64,000 nucleotides of DNA from Metabacillus litoralis (GTDB lineage Bacteria > Bacillota > Bacilli > Bacillales > Bacillaceae), in the NCBI RefSeq assembly GCF_020524045.1, contig NZ_JAIVKL010000004.1, forward strand, positions 1 through 64,000. The letters are read 5' to 3'. Shown in pieces: positions 9,814 to 19,320 of the stretch (the stretch's first letter is position 1; every line of letters begins with the position of its first letter). A model generated the notes under the pieces. The model was not told the origin of the DNA. It saw only the letters and a list, made by a program, of their open reading frames with translations, and searched no databases. A program made the translations under genes and the position numbers.

Positions 9814-10770
9814 ATGAACGAACAATGGTTAGTTGGAATTGATTTAGGTGGAACAACAATTAAGATGGCTTTTATTAACTATTATGGTGAAATGATAGAA
9901 AAGTGGGAAATACCTACTGATAAAACAGGTGAACACATCACAACAGATATCGCAAAAGCAATTGATGCAAAGCTTGATGAGTTAGGGTTACCTAAATCTA
10001 AACTGTCTGGTATTGGTATGGGGGCTCCAGGTCCTGTTGATTTAGAAAATGGACTGATTTATGAAACCCCAAATTTGGGTTGGGTAAATTATCCTTTACG
10101 TGCTCATTTAGAACTAGAAACAGGATTACGAGCTGTTGTTGATAATGATGCAAATATCGCAGCTCTCGGAGAGATGTGGAAAGGAGCTGGGGATGGTGCA
10201 AAAGATATTATATGTGTTACGCTCGGTACAGGTGTCGGAGGCGGACTCATTTCAAATGGTGAAGTAATACATGGTGTTAATGGCGCAGGAGGAGAAATTG
10301 GTCATATTACTGTTGTTCCTGAAGGTGGAGCACTTTGTGGTTGTGGAAAAACGGGATGTATTGAAACAATCGCGTCAGCAACTGGCATTGTAAGAATTGC
10401 AAAGGAAAAACTAGAATTAACTGATCAAGAAAGTATTCTTAAAAATTATCCAGAGTTAACTTCCAAAGATGTGTTTGATGCAGCAAATCAAGGAGATACT
10501 CTTGCAGAAGAAGTAATTGATTATGTCACTTTTCAATTAGGTTTAATGCTGGCAAATGTTTCTAACGGGTTAAACCCAGAAAAAATTGTTATAGGTGGAG
10601 GAGTTTCAAAAGCGGGGGATAAATTGATTACTAAAGTTGAACAAAACTTTAAACGATTTGCCTTCCCAAGAGTAGGTCAAGCAGCAACAATTACAATTGC
10701 TACACTTGGCAATGATGCTGGGGTCATCGGTGGAGCATGGTTAGCTAAAACAAAGTTAAATAATAACTAA
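9814..10770 (+). CDS. glcK: Glucokinase, ROK family
   Basis: Cytosolic ATP-dependent phosphorylation of glucose to glucose-6-phosphate. 318 aa. The ATP-binding DLGGTTIK is at 10-17, the sugar-binding and catalytic NDAN at 111-114 (D112 the likely base), GGEIGH at 159-164, and the ROK zinc motif CGCGKTGC at 175-182. This order and the zinc motif mark a ROK sugar kinase rather than a ROK repressor, because no N-terminal helix-turn-helix exists. It follows yqgQ as in B. subtilis (yqgR = glcK) and ends at a strong terminator. Confidence 0.95.
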   Translation: MNEQWLVGIDLGGTTIKMAFINYYGEMIEKWEIPTDKTGEHITTDIAKAIDAKLDELGLPKSKLSGIGMGAPGPVDLENGLIYETPNLGWVNYPLRAHLELETGLRAVVDNDANIAALGEMWKGAGDGAKDIICVTLGTGVGGGLISNGEVIHGVNGAGGEIGHITVVPEGGALCGCGKTGCIETIASATGIVRIAKEKLELTDQESILKNYPELTSKDVFDAANQGDTLAEEVIDYVTFQLGLMLANVSNGLNPEKIVIGGGVSKAGDKLITKVEQNFKRFAFPRVGQAATITIATLGNDAGVIGGAWLAKTKLNNN

Positions 10771-10790
10771 TAATGAATAACAATATATGA

Positions 10791-10827
10791 AAGGAGCATT
10801 CTACATGTTGAATGCTCCTTTTTTTAT
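10791..10827 (+). terminator. Intrinsic terminator after glcK
   Basis: AAGGAGCATT (10791-10800) pairs with AATGCTCCTT (10811-10820), followed by seven T. Confidence 0.92.
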
Positions 10828-11312
10828 GTACTTAGTAGAACACTGGTTAAAATAACTACTTCTTTCTATTGATTAACAGATGTTCAGTTTATGTTTTATT
10901 TTCTGAATATTTTTACTTTAAATGAATTTGAAACTTTTTATCGTTTCATACGTCTAACAATAGGGAAGAAAGAATAAGCTTAACATTATAATTCTATCAG
11001 GCTATTGTAAGGAGAATGTTAAAAAGGATTGATTTTTTGTAAAAGAAGTATTAAGATATGATTTAGTTGTTCAATCACCAACCTAATAAATGGAAATTTA
11101 TAGAGATAGGCTGTTTTCGTAAACTTTGCTGCTTTTTTAACTAAACTGAAGTAAACAATACTGTATAAAGCATTGAGGTATCTTTTCTTCATAGATTAGT
11201 ACCTAAAACAATGTTCTTACTTCATATTTAGAGCAAGTGGCAACATTCTTACAGAAGAGAGCCAGAGATAAAAGGAAAGTGTATTTGTCCCAAGGGATGA
11301 GGAGGTAAATTA
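10828..11312. other. Intergenic, no gene seen
   Basis: About 485 bases with stops in all frames. The stretch AGGCTGTTTTCGTAAAC near 11108 reads like a fragment of a dispersed Bacillus repeat, but I cannot define its ends. GATGAGGAGG just before 11313 is the ribosome binding site of the next gene. Confidence 0.5.
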
Positions 11313-13223
11313 ATGCGTAAGAAATCATTTTCGAAAATATCGTTTTTACTTATAGCAACTTTACTACTATGGCTAAAAACATATATAGTCTATAAAACTA
11401 GTTTTGATATAAAAATTGAAAATTTCACTCAAGAATTTATTTTATTCATTAACCCGTTAAGCTTTTTATTACTGATTTTTGGTGTAGGGCTTTTCATGAA
11501 AGAAAAAAATCGAAACCGTTATATATTTGGAGCTAGTATTTTTGTTACAGTTCTTTTAATATCTAACATGGTATTTTATCGCTTTTTTAATGACTTTTTA
11601 ACAATCCCTGTTTTATTTCAGACAAGCAATATGGGGGATTTAGGAAGTAGTATCACAAGTTTATTTTTACCGACTGATTTGTTAATGTTTGTTGACTTAG
11701 GAATTTTATATTGGTTACTTAAAAAGCCAACATTCCGTGCAACAACAGTATTAACGAGAAAAGAAAAATCTGCATACTTCTTATTAGTAGCGGCTGTATT
11801 TTTCTTTAATTTAGGATTAGCTGAAACAGAACGTCCACAATTATTAACTCGTTCTTTTGATCGTGAGATGTTAGTTAAGAACATTAGTGTTTACAACTTC
11901 CATATCTATGATGCATTCTTACAATCTAAAACTTCTGCACAACGAGCACTAGCAGATAGCGATAATTTAACAGAAATTGAAAACTATGTTAATGCGAATC
12001 GCAAAGTCTCAGAAGAAGATTTAAAAGGTATTGCAGAAGGACGAAATGTGATTTTACTGTCACTTGAATCATTACAAAGCTTTGTAATTAATGAAAAATT
12101 AAATGGTGAGGAAATAACACCATATTTAAATGATTTAATCAATGAAAGTTATTATTTTGAAAACTTCTACCACCAAACTGGTCAAGGAAAAACATCTGAT
12201 TCAGAGTTCATAGTTGATAATTCATTATATCCACTTGGACGTGGTGCAGTTTTCTTTACAAATAGCAATAATGAATACCATGCTACACCAGAAATTTTAA
12301 AAAATTACGGATACTACAGCACAGTTTTCCATGCTAACAACAAGAGCTTCTGGAACCGTGATTTAATTTATCAAACATTTGGTTATGATCGCTTCTTTGA
12401 TGTGAATGATTATGAAGTAACAGAAGAAAACTCTATTGGTTGGGGTTTGAAGGATATAGATTTCTTTGAACAGTCTGTTCAACATATGGACAATTTACCA
12501 CAGCCTTTTTATACTAGATTAATTACATTAACAAATCACTTCCCATTTGAACTTTCGGAAGAAGATCGCTTTATAGATGAATTTGATTCAAATAGTAAAA
12601 CACTTAATCAATATATACCAACAGTTCGATATATGGATGAAGGTGTGAAACGTTTTGTTGAATCATTAAAAGAAACAGATGTTTATGAGAATTCAATTAT
12701 CATTTTATATGGTGATCATTATGGAATTTCTGAGAACCATAATGTGGCAATGGCTAAGTTTTTAGGAAAAGAAGAGCTTACACCATTTGATGTTGTTCAA
12801 TTACAACGTGTTCCATTTATTGTTCATATTCCAGGTGTAACTGATAAAAATCCACAAACAATCTCAAAAGTTTCAGGTCAAATTGATATTCGTCCAACGA
12901 TCATGAGTTTACTTGGAATCGATACAAGCGAACAAATTCAATTTGGTACAGATGTTTTCTCTGATGATAAACTGTCGTTTACTGTATTAAGAGATGGTAG
13001 CTTTATTACTGAAAACAATGTTTATACAAGAGGGATCTGTTATGATAAAGAAACAGGTCAACCTGCAGATCAAGCAATTTGTGATCCATATATGGAAAAA
13101 GCAAAACAAGAGTTAAATTACTCTGACGAGATCATTTACGGTGACTTATTACGTTTTTACCAAGAAAATGCTGAAGCAGAAACTGAAACAGAAGCAACCG
13201 AAAAAGCTGAAAAAAACAAATAA
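11313..13223 (+). CDS. yqgS: LTA synthase family protein YqgS
   Basis: 636-aa polyglycerolphosphate lipoteichoic acid synthase-like enzyme. Five N-terminal membrane segments (about 10-170) are followed by an extracellular sulfatase/alkaline-phosphatase fold. Metal-binding glutamate is in LSLESLQ (E252), the catalytic threonine in GKTSDSEF (T294), and metal ligands in LYGDHYG further on. B. subtilis has four paralogues (LtaS, YfnI, YqgS, YvgJ); synteny with glcK and yqgT makes YqgS the best name. It transfers glycerol phosphate from phosphatidylglycerol onto a growing LTA chain. The C-terminus is a Glu/Ala-rich tail. Start ATG with GATGAGGAGG upstream. Confidence 0.9.
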   Translation: MRKKSFSKISFLLIATLLLWLKTYIVYKTSFDIKIENFTQEFILFINPLSFLLLIFGVGLFMKEKNRNRYIFGASIFVTVLLISNMVFYRFFNDFLTIPVLFQTSNMGDLGSSITSLFLPTDLLMFVDLGILYWLLKKPTFRATTVLTRKEKSAYFLLVAAVFFFNLGLAETERPQLLTRSFDREMLVKNISVYNFHIYDAFLQSKTSAQRALADSDNLTEIENYVNANRKVSEEDLKGIAEGRNVILLSLESLQSFVINEKLNGEEITPYLNDLINESYYFENFYHQTGQGKTSDSEFIVDNSLYPLGRGAVFFTNSNNEYHATPEILKNYGYYSTVFHANNKSFWNRDLIYQTFGYDRFFDVNDYEVTEENSIGWGLKDIDFFEQSVQHMDNLPQPFYTRLITLTNHFPFELSEEDRFIDEFDSNSKTLNQYIPTVRYMDEGVKRFVESLKETDVYENSIIILYGDHYGISENHNVAMAKFLGKEELTPFDVVQLQRVPFIVHIPGVTDKNPQTISKVSGQIDIRPTIMSLLGIDTSEQIQFGTDVFSDDKLSFTVLRDGSFITENNVYTRGICYDKETGQPADQAICDPYMEKAKQELNYSDEIIYGDLLRFYQENAEAETETEATEKAEKNK

Positions 13224-13232
13224 TTAGCAAAT

Positions 13233-13297
13233 AAGGCTGACTTATGTAAGTATCTTCCGCAATAGTCGTGGAAAATCTTACGAGTCAGCCTTTTTAT
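13233..13297 (+). terminator. Intrinsic terminator after yqgS
   Basis: AAGGCTGACT (13233-13242) pairs with AGTCAGCCTT (13283-13292) followed by T; the loop is about 40 bases and holds a smaller stem. Confidence 0.85.
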
Positions 13298-13473
13298 TTA
13301 CGCATGGATGATACTTTTGCTTTTAAATAACCACTTGGATTTAACAAGTACTGTAAGTGTGAAAAATATAAACTCACAAGTAAAAATGTTTATGGAAAAC
13401 CATATGAACATAACAACAATTTATCAATTGTTTCATAAGCTATAAGTAAAATAGGCTAATGGGGGTTAAATTG

Positions 13474-14568
13474 ATGTTTGTTCGAGTTAAAAAGGCAATA
13501 CCCTTAAAAGAACTCGCAAATCATTTAAAGCTTAATGAGCAACTTCTTGTTGACAGCAATAGAGATAAACGAAATAGAACCATTGATGAAAATGAGATCA
13601 TTTGTATACCTGATGCTTGGAAAAAATATATACAAAACAATTTGTTTGTTGATTGTGAAGTTAATCAAACTAAAAGTTCCGAATTAACGACTAAGAAGCC
13701 GTATAATTCCGTTACTTTAGAACAAGATATTGAAAAATTACAGTTACAGTATCCTTTTATTAATAAACAAGTGATTGGATATAGTGTTTTAAATACACCT
13801 ATTTATGAATTAACAATTGGTCATGGTAAAAAGAAGATTCATATGAACGGATCTTTTCATGCGAATGAATGGATCACAACAAGTGTCATTATGCATTGGT
13901 TTCAAAATTATTTAGAGGCATTAGTAAATGATCATGATTTAGATGGTCAATCATGTATAGATCTTTATAACGATACAAAGTTATCGTTAGTTCCAATGGT
14001 CAATCCAGATGGAGTTGATCTTGTGTTAAATGGGCTACCAGATCATATTGAATATGAGCCCTCTTTATTACAAATGAATGATCTTAGTATTGATTTTTCC
14101 CAGTGGAAAGCTAATATTAGAGGAATTGATTTAAATAATCAGTATCCTGTAAAATGGGAGATAGAAAAGGCACGTAAGCTTCCAAAAGCACCAGCACCAC
14201 GTGATTACCCTGGTGATGCACCATTAACAGAGCCTGAAGCGATTGCGTTAGCTGAACTTGTTAAAAGAAGCCAATTTGATCGAGTACTTGCTTTTCATAC
14301 CCAAGGGGAAGAGATCTACTGGGGATATCTAAGAAAAGAACCAGTAGAAGCGGAAGAAATCGTTAAAGAATTTAATAAACTTAGCGGATATAAGGCAGTG
14401 CGAGATATTGATAGTCATGCTGGTTTTCGTGATTGGTTTGTTAATGATTGGAGAAGGTCAGGTTTTACGATTGAATTGGGTATAGGTACAAATCCATTAC
14501 CATTTTCACAATTTGATGAGATCTATCGCAAAAGCAAAGGAATATTTCTTGCGGCGTTATACATGTAA
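13474..14568 (+). CDS. yqgT: Gamma-D-glutamyl-meso-diaminopimelate peptidase I-like (YqgT), M14 family
   Basis: Zinc carboxypeptidase-fold enzyme of 364 aa that probably cleaves cell-wall muropeptides. An N-terminal LysM-like segment (about 1-50) is followed by an M14 domain. Zinc ligands are visible in FHANEW (HxxE) and in AFHTQGEEIYWGY, and the catalytic glutamate in FTIELGIG near the C-terminus. The first ATG (13459) lies inside GGGGGT, so I prefer ATG 13474, which has that sequence as its ribosome binding site at the right distance. The neighbours yqgS and yqgU agree with B. subtilis. A terminator follows. Confidence 0.88.
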   Translation: MFVRVKKAIPLKELANHLKLNEQLLVDSNRDKRNRTIDENEIICIPDAWKKYIQNNLFVDCEVNQTKSSELTTKKPYNSVTLEQDIEKLQLQYPFINKQVIGYSVLNTPIYELTIGHGKKKIHMNGSFHANEWITTSVIMHWFQNYLEALVNDHDLDGQSCIDLYNDTKLSLVPMVNPDGVDLVLNGLPDHIEYEPSLLQMNDLSIDFSQWKANIRGIDLNNQYPVKWEIEKARKLPKAPAPRDYPGDAPLTEPEAIALAELVKRSQFDRVLAFHTQGEEIYWGYLRKEPVEAEEIVKEFNKLSGYKAVRDIDSHAGFRDWFVNDWRRSGFTIELGIGTNPLPFSQFDEIYRKSKGIFLAALYM

Positions 14569-14611
14569 TGATGTTTGAAGTGGCTGGGACATAAGTATTA
14601 AAGCTAATGAT

Positions 14612-14670
14612 AAACCCGAATTATTAGGTGGGATATCAATTAATCATTCGCCTAATAGTTCGGGTTTTTA
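14612..14670 (+). terminator. Intrinsic terminator after yqgT
   Basis: AAACCCGAATTATTAGG (14612-14628) pairs with CCTAATAGTTCGGGTTTT (14651-14668), followed by T. Confidence 0.85.
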
Positions 14671-14718
14671 TTTGCTGTTATCAATAGTTTTTTGATTTTG
14701 CGTAATAATTCTAACAAC

Positions 14719-14848
14719 TAGTGGAATGGAGCGGAAGTCACTCGACTCCTACGGGAATTGAGGAAAGGCTGAGACCCCGCAGGCATGCCGAGGAGGCTCA
14801 GCTTCCTCCCCGTGGAAAGAGAGTGGCTGCAGCGCAATGGAACGAACT
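14719..14848. repeat. GC-rich Bacillaceae interspersed repeat, copy 2
   Basis: Shares ordered blocks with 7450-7579: CGACTCCT-CGGG, GAGACCCCGCAGG, CGAGGAGGCTCA and CGTGGAAAGAGAG. Base composition is strongly GC-rich compared with the flanks. The outer ends differ from copy 1. Confidence 0.75.
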
Positions 14849-15071
14849 TGTTTCTGTCAGCTTAACTGAATTTAGATTTATGCGTCTTTTTGTATGACTT
14901 ATATAATTATATCCCAGCCTCTTCTTAAAAATTTAGTCATATTTGAGTGTTTTTTTATAATATAGAAAAAAGAGAGTGAAAGTTGGAACATTTTCAAACG
15001 TTAATCGTATGATTAGTAACACTCATTTTTACGAATGATAATAATAGATCTAAAAAAGGCAAGGGGTGAAT

Positions 15072-16196
15072 ATGAAGTTGATGAGATTAACTAAATGTAT
15101 AAATGTGTTTATGTTAATCATACTACTTGGATCAGGCTGTAAACCATCTCATCAACAAGACAATAAAGAGCTATCATCTATGAGGAAGCTTCCACTTCAT
15201 AAAAAAGAAGCTACACATCAATTTTTTGGAGAAACTGAAGTTACACCGCTACAAATAAATGAAGCCTTATTTCATTCTGTTGCTGATTGGAAAGATGATG
15301 AAACAGTTTTATATGTGACAAACAATGCTCAAGGGTCTGAAGTGCATACATATAACATCTTTACTGGTGAAACAACACAATTCTATAAATCTGAATTTCC
15401 GATTTTACAAGTAGAAGCAAATGAAGAGCAAACTATGTTTCTTATCCATACAAGCCCATCAAACTATGAAGCTGAATTGGTGATCGTTAATGATGAGGCA
15501 GACATGTTGTATTCAACAAGAGTCGAGTCCTTTGAACTAAACTTTATATGGAATCACACAAAAACAGATCAGCTTTTTATATCAAGCTTTAAGGAAGATT
15601 GGACGTATGATACTTATGTTTTAAATGTTCTTGATAAAAAAATCGTTAAAAATCAAATTAATCAACCTTTCATACAATGGCTAAATGACCACCAAGTTAC
15701 ATACTTAAAATGGGATCAAGAGGAACCTTCGTTAACTGCACCACTTTATGTGTATAATATGGAAAAAAAATCAGAATCATTACATGTAGAAAATGTTGTT
15801 GCAAATACAAATTTTTCGAAAATGATCTCAACAATTGAGCTTTTTAATTCTGATGGTGATGCTAAAGTGGCTTTCTACGACAGTAATAATTTGAAGAAAA
15901 TAAGTGAAATGAGTACTCGGTTAGTATCACTTTACTCTGATTGGTCAGTACCCTATCTTGATATGGATGAAAAGAATGGCATTTTTTATATGTTAGAAGT
16001 AAATGAAGCAAAAACAGCGTTCTCACTGGTGAGCTTCTCTACACTAACAGAAGAGAAAAAGGTGTTGTTAAACTCAATTGAAAATCTACCGATTAAACTA
16101 TCTCCAAGTGGGGAATATGTATTATACGGTGCTAGATTAGAGCAGCTTATTGATGTAAATAAAGTAACGATGAAAGAATTGATTACTTTTAATTAG
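15072..16196 (+). CDS. yqgU: YqgU-like lipoprotein
   Basis: 374-aa predicted lipoprotein. A signal peptide ends in the lipobox LLGSGC, with the acylated cysteine at about residue 23. The mature part shows repeated short strands with W-D-like turns and resembles a beta-propeller, but no repeat is clear enough to count. ATG 15072 is preferred to GTG 15066 because AAGGGGTG overlaps the latter. Position between yqgT and yqgV matches B. subtilis. Function unknown; surface exposed by inference. Confidence 0.8.
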   Translation: MKLMRLTKCINVFMLIILLGSGCKPSHQQDNKELSSMRKLPLHKKEATHQFFGETEVTPLQINEALFHSVADWKDDETVLYVTNNAQGSEVHTYNIFTGETTQFYKSEFPILQVEANEEQTMFLIHTSPSNYEAELVIVNDEADMLYSTRVESFELNFIWNHTKTDQLFISSFKEDWTYDTYVLNVLDKKIVKNQINQPFIQWLNDHQVTYLKWDQEEPSLTAPLYVYNMEKKSESLHVENVVANTNFSKMISTIELFNSDGDAKVAFYDSNNLKKISEMSTRLVSLYSDWSVPYLDMDEKNGIFYMLEVNEAKTAFSLVSFSTLTEEKKVLLNSIENLPIKLSPSGEYVLYGARLEQLIDVNKVTMKELITFN

Positions 16197-16217
16197 GATT
16201 AGAAAGGGATGAGATAA

Positions 16218-16541
16218 ATGGCAATAGTAGACATTACAGTTATTCCATTAGGAACAAGTAGCCCAAGTGTAAGTGAGTATGTTGTAGATATTCAACATAT
16301 CCTAAAAAATTATGAAATAGAAGGAAAAATTAAATATCAGCTTACCCCTATGAATACAATTATTGAAGGGGAATTACATACGCTGTTAGAAGTGATTGAA
16401 AGCATTCATGAAGCTCCATTTAGTAAAGGTGTTCAGCGAGTTGCTACAAACATAAGAATTGATGATCGTCGTGATAAAAAGTCAACGATGGAAGGTAAGC
16501 TTGAAAGTGTTCATAAACAAATTCAAGATGAAGATCAATAA
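16218..16541 (+). CDS. yqgV: MTH1187/YkoF-type thiamine-binding family protein YqgV
   Basis: 107-aa cytosolic protein with a ferredoxin-like fold. The start VDITVIPLGTSSPSVSEYV and the central YQLTPMNTIIEGE are characteristic of the MTH1187 family. Members are small oligomers proposed to bind thiamine-like ligands. It follows yqgU by 21 bases with AAAGGGATGAG as its site, so the two are probably cotranscribed. The C-terminal tail is charged. A terminator follows. Confidence 0.85.
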   Translation: MAIVDITVIPLGTSSPSVSEYVVDIQHILKNYEIEGKIKYQLTPMNTIIEGELHTLLEVIESIHEAPFSKGVQRVATNIRIDDRRDKKSTMEGKLESVHKQIQDEDQ

Positions 16542-16551
16542 TAAAAACCAG

Positions 16552-16590
16552 AAAACTCTCTTAGGTATTAATTTCTAAGAGGGTTTTTTA
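16552..16590 (+). terminator. Intrinsic terminator after yqgV
   Basis: AAACTCTCTTAG (16553-16564) pairs with CTAAGAGGGTTT (16575-16586) followed by T. Confidence 0.88.
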
Positions 16591-16737
16591 TTTCAGAGAA
16601 TTAATTTTTGAAAACAGATAGGGTGTTATGAGGCACTAGACGGCTCAGATGCCTCCTCGGTGCTTTTCAGGTCGGTTATTTGTATCAATCTTTAACTTGG
16701 AGTGAGTACGGGTTATAAAGAGTTTATAAAATAAATG

Positions 16738-16770
16738 AAGGCCTTCACCGTTAAGAATGGTAAAGGCCTT
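16738..16770 (-). terminator. Terminator of the minus-strand YqgW-like gene
   Basis: AAGGCCTTCACC (16738-16749) pairs with GGTAAAGGCCTT (16759-16770), with a T-rich stretch following on the minus strand. Confidence 0.7.
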
Positions 16771-16786
16771 CTGTTTGTATTTAGAT

Positions 16787-16960
16787 TTAGTGAGCAGTTG
16801 GAAAGCCATGATGGATGACAGTCATTACTGCAAACCATCCAAAAACGACGAATGTACCGAATGCAAAAAATGCACCAAGAAGATTCTTATCCTTAAGTGA
16901 ACGGATAAATCCAAAAATCCCAAGTATGGTTACAAGTGCAAAAATAACTACTAAGCCCAT
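16787..16960 (-). CDS. yqgW: Small membrane protein (YqgW-like, DUF2759)
   Basis: 57 aa with two hydrophobic segments (about 3-18 and 30-50) separated by the charged SLKDKN, ending HHGFPTAH. A GGGGGC site precedes the ATG. Its place between yqgV and yqgX and its size fit B. subtilis yqgW; the DUF2759 assignment is from memory of that family. A plus-strand ORF of 114 codons across this region has no ribosome binding site and is not likely to be real. Confidence 0.75.
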   Translation of the reverse strand: MGLVVIFALVTILGIFGFIRSLKDKNLLGAFFAFGTFVVFGWFAVMTVIHHGFPTAH

Positions 16961-17229
16961 TATAAAAGCCCCCTTACTATATGTAGATCATTTTTCATTG
17001 TATCAATTAATAAGGTATACAAGATACAAAACAAGTCCTTCTAATATTTTAATCGGTTTCATGACGTTTGTCGAGTTTATTTTCTACTTAAGTAGACAGG
17101 AACGAAAAGTAAAAAGTATTCTCTTTTATTCTTATTATACCCATTTTAAACATTTGTAAAGAATGTCGTTAAAGAAGACAATAGTGTAAAATAGAAGATA
17201 CACGTGAAAATATGGAGGGAAGAAAACAA

Positions 17230-17862
17230 ATGGCATGGAGACAATTACCATTAGGTCCACTGCAAACAAATTGTTATATCTATTCGAACGATAAGAAAGA
17301 GTGTTTAATTATAGATCCTGGTGGTGATGCAAACAAGCTTATAGGAATTTTACAACAACAACACATAAAACCATTAGCCGTATTATTAACACACGCTCAT
17401 TTTGATCATATAGGTGCTGTAGATGATGTTCGTAATAAGTGGGGAATTCCTGTTTATGTACATAGTAAAGAAAAACATTGGCTTACAGATCCATCTTTAA
17501 ATGGTTCACAATTTTTCATGGCTGGTGCTATAAAAGTAGCAGACGCAGATGAAATAATAAAGAGTGAAGGTATTCTTACTATTGGAGATTTTTCACTAGA
17601 AATATTTGAAACCCCTGGTCATTCACCTGGCAGTGTTTCGTATTATTCGTCTGAAGAAGGAGTTGTTTTCTCAGGAGATGCTTTATTTGCAGGAAGTATC
17701 GGCAGAACAGACTTACCTGGAGGAAATCACGATCAATTAATCAAAAGTATTCATGATAAATTATTAACACTTCCAGAAGATACGATTGTTTTGTCTGGAC
17801 ATGGTCATGAAACAACTATTGAACAAGAAATGGAAAGTAATCCTTTTCTAAATGGATTTTAA
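17230..17862 (+). CDS. yqgX: Metallo-beta-lactamase-fold hydrolase YqgX (glyoxalase II-like)
   Basis: 210-aa cytosolic enzyme with the binuclear metal signature HAHFDHIG near residues 56-63, a further histidine in TPGHSPGSVSYY, an aspartate in FSGDALF, and the last histidine in LSGHGHETT. These are ligands of the glyoxalase II/YcbL-like branch. The substrate is not proven; thioester or bacillithiol conjugates are possible. ATG 17230 is preferred because GGAGGG lies just before it. It is convergent with yqgY and they share a bidirectional terminator. Confidence 0.9.
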   Translation: MAWRQLPLGPLQTNCYIYSNDKKECLIIDPGGDANKLIGILQQQHIKPLAVLLTHAHFDHIGAVDDVRNKWGIPVYVHSKEKHWLTDPSLNGSQFFMAGAIKVADADEIIKSEGILTIGDFSLEIFETPGHSPGSVSYYSSEEGVVFSGDALFAGSIGRTDLPGGNHDQLIKSIHDKLLTLPEDTIVLSGHGHETTIEQEMESNPFLNGF

Positions 17863-17874
17863 GATAAGAAAAAA

Positions 17875-17914
17875 TAAAAAACAGGCAGCCTTTTAAAAGG
17901 CTACCTGTTTTTTT
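17875..17914. terminator. Bidirectional terminator between yqgX and yqgY
   Basis: AAAAACAGGCAGCCTTTT pairs with AAAAGGCTACCTGTTTTT; runs of A and T lie on both sides. Confidence 0.92.
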
Positions 17915-17919
17915 GGGAA

Positions 17920-18168
17920 TTAATGTCCCATGTTATGCCCTGGAATCATCATGAATGTTGTCCAATACGTAAATCCGACGAAGAAAATTGTTAAGTAAGC
18001 ACCAAAAATATAGATGTACATGCGTTCGGATAATTTTAAGTAAGATAAGAAGACAAAAAATCCAGTTTGTCCGAAAAATAGTAAGGAAGTTGTCTTCATA
18101 TCACCAAGGTAGAACATAACAGCGAAGATTCCTGTCCAGAATCCTAATACTCGGAACATACGATCCAT
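17920..18168 (-). CDS. yqgY: DUF2626 membrane protein YqgY
   Basis: 82 aa with three hydrophobic segments and the conserved start MDRMFRVLGFWTGI; the C-terminus ends MIPGHNMGH. The family is restricted to Bacillales and lies beside yqgX. Function unknown. A GGAGGGATAC site precedes the ATG. It is divergent from mgsR across a 348-base region. Confidence 0.87.
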   Translation of the reverse strand: MDRMFRVLGFWTGIFAVMFYLGDMKTTSLLFFGQTGFFVFLSYLKLSERMYIYIFGAYLTIFFVGFTYWTTFMMIPGHNMGH

Positions 18169-18431
18169 ATGTATCCCTCCTTTGTTGACTTTGCCTCAAG
18201 CTCTTCTTGTTTACATGAACAATCAAGCTATAAAGTTGTAATTAATACTGAAAAAGATAAATTCATAATGATAGCTTTTGACAAAAAGTTATTTGACATA
18301 CAAGACATCACTCTAATTATTATAATGTACCCTTTATATAATTGTAAATAGCGTTTACACACTCGATACGACAATCTAACAAAGATCAATTCATATGTAA
18401 ACAAAATGTTCAAAATATAATATAGCAAAAC

Positions 18432-18472
18432 AGTGTACATAAGTTATACAAATAGTGTACAATAAGTTATAC
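18432..18472. repeat. Tandem direct repeat upstream of mgsR
   Basis: AGTGTACATAAGTTATAC (18432-18449) and AGTGTACAATAAGTTATAC (18454-18472) are near-identical copies separated by four bases, about two DNA helical turns apart and 45 bases before the mgsR start. This arrangement suggests an activator or repressor site. The rest of the 18169-18516 gap is AT-rich and shows nothing else. Confidence 0.6.
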
Positions 18473-18516
18473 GAGAAAGCGGTTAGATAAAAACTATTTT
18501 AAAAGGAGAATGTATT

Positions 18517-18897
18517 GTGAATAAAATAACGTTCTACAGTTATCCAAGTTGTACATCTTGTAGAAAAACAAAACACTGGTTAAATGCACATCATGTTCAC
18601 TTTCAAGAAAGGCATCTTTTCCGTGAAACTCCAACATTTGACGAACTCAAGCAAATTTTAGAATTAACAACAGAAGGTATAGACGAAATCCTTGCTACAA
18701 GAAGTCAAACATACAAAGACTTAAACATAGACATTAATGAATTAAGCTTGTCAGAACTACTTAATTTAATGATAGAAGAGCCAAAATTACTTCGTCGCCC
18801 TATCATTACTGATGGAAAAAAATTAATTGTAGGCTACAATCCTCAAGCATTAAGCAAAATAGCTCGTAAACATGATATTCAGAGATCAGTTTCATAA
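18517..18897 (+). CDS. mgsR: Spx/MgsR family transcriptional regulator (YqgZ)
   Basis: 126-aa ArsC-fold protein with the redox switch CTSC (residues 12-15, CxxC) after the start strand ITFYSYPS, and the Spx-type C-terminal RRPIITDGKKLIVGYNP. Spx family proteins bind the RNA polymerase alpha C-terminal domain. MgsR modulates part of the general stress regulon in B. subtilis. Synteny (yqgY-yqgZ-comGA) favours MgsR over Spx or SpxA paralogues. Start GTG with AAAGGAGAATG upstream. A pair of direct repeats precedes it. Confidence 0.88.
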   Translation: MNKITFYSYPSCTSCRKTKHWLNAHHVHFQERHLFRETPTFDELKQILELTTEGIDEILATRSQTYKDLNIDINELSLSELLNLMIEEPKLLRRPIITDGKKLIVGYNPQALSKIARKHDIQRSVS

Positions 18898-18914
18898 AAG
18901 TTTGTGAAAACGAT

Positions 18915-18956
18915 AAAGACGCCCACTGTCATTTTTCAGTAGACGTCTTTATTTTG
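18915..18956 (+). terminator. Intrinsic terminator after mgsR
   Basis: AAAGACGCCCACTG pairs with CAGTAGACGTCTTT with one or two mismatches, then a T-rich stretch. Confidence 0.82.
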
Positions 18957-19010
18957 TTTCCTCGATACTCCTCCAGTTTTTACAACGAAGATCAAGGCGT
19001 TTTGTTCTAA

Positions 19011-19082
19011 CTGGGCTAGCTGGATTTGAACCAACGCATGTCGCAGTCAAAGTGCGATGCCTTACCGCTTGGCTATAGCCCA
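19011..19082 (-). tRNA. tRNA-Gln (anticodon TTG)
   Basis: On the minus strand a complete cloverleaf is readable: acceptor TGGGCTA/TAGCCCA, D arm GCCAAGCGGTAAGGC, anticodon stem TCGCA/TGCGA enclosing CTTTGAC (anticodon TTG), and T arm GTTGG-TTCAAAT-CCAGC. The discriminator is G. The next bases are TTA, so CCA is not encoded. It is isolated between mgsR and comGA. Confidence 0.95.
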
Positions 19083-19192
19083 TTGATATTACTAATTAGG
19101 GCTGTGGTTAAGTAACAATATGTTGCTCTTTGGCATTTATTATTATGTTCAACTTTTAAATTTTTATCATATAAAATACAAAAAATGAACTG

Positions 19193-19227
19193 AAAATTAA
19201 TTTTTCCCCATGTGAAAACATTCTTTT
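19193..19227 (+). promoter_or_regulatory. ComK box upstream of comGA
   Basis: Two AT-boxes of the form AAAA-N5-TTTT: AAAATTAATTTTT at 19193-19205 and AAAACATTCTTTT at 19215-19227, separated by nine bases, about one helical turn between centres. This matches the known K-box design. A plausible -10, TACAAT, is at 19278-19283. It suggests competence-dependent expression of the comG operon. Confidence 0.8.
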
Positions 19228-19320
19228 AATGGTGCATTTCTCATTTTTAATTATGTGCTATGTTTTCCAAAACCTTGTACAATGATGTTCAGAAGCAAAG
19301 GAAGGAGTTGAAGAAATAGC

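Larger units (their letters stand above)
14582..14919. repeat. Repeat unit with GGCTGGGA terminal inverted repeats
   Basis: GGCTGGGACATAA (14582-14594) and TTATATCCCAGCC (14907-14919) are inverted repeats with one mismatch. They enclose a hairpin terminator (14612-14668) and copy 2 of the GC-rich repeat. The GGCTGGGACATAA end sequence is common between genes in Firmicutes. This could be a composite miniature element; no ORF lies inside. Confidence 0.6.

Noticed and set aside
10828-11312. Riboswitch or T-box before yqgS
   Set aside because: No conserved core motif, and no terminator/antiterminator pair could be drawn.
16815-17159. Plus-strand ORF of 114 codons
   Set aside because: No ribosome binding site, and it covers the better supported minus-strand YqgW-like gene.
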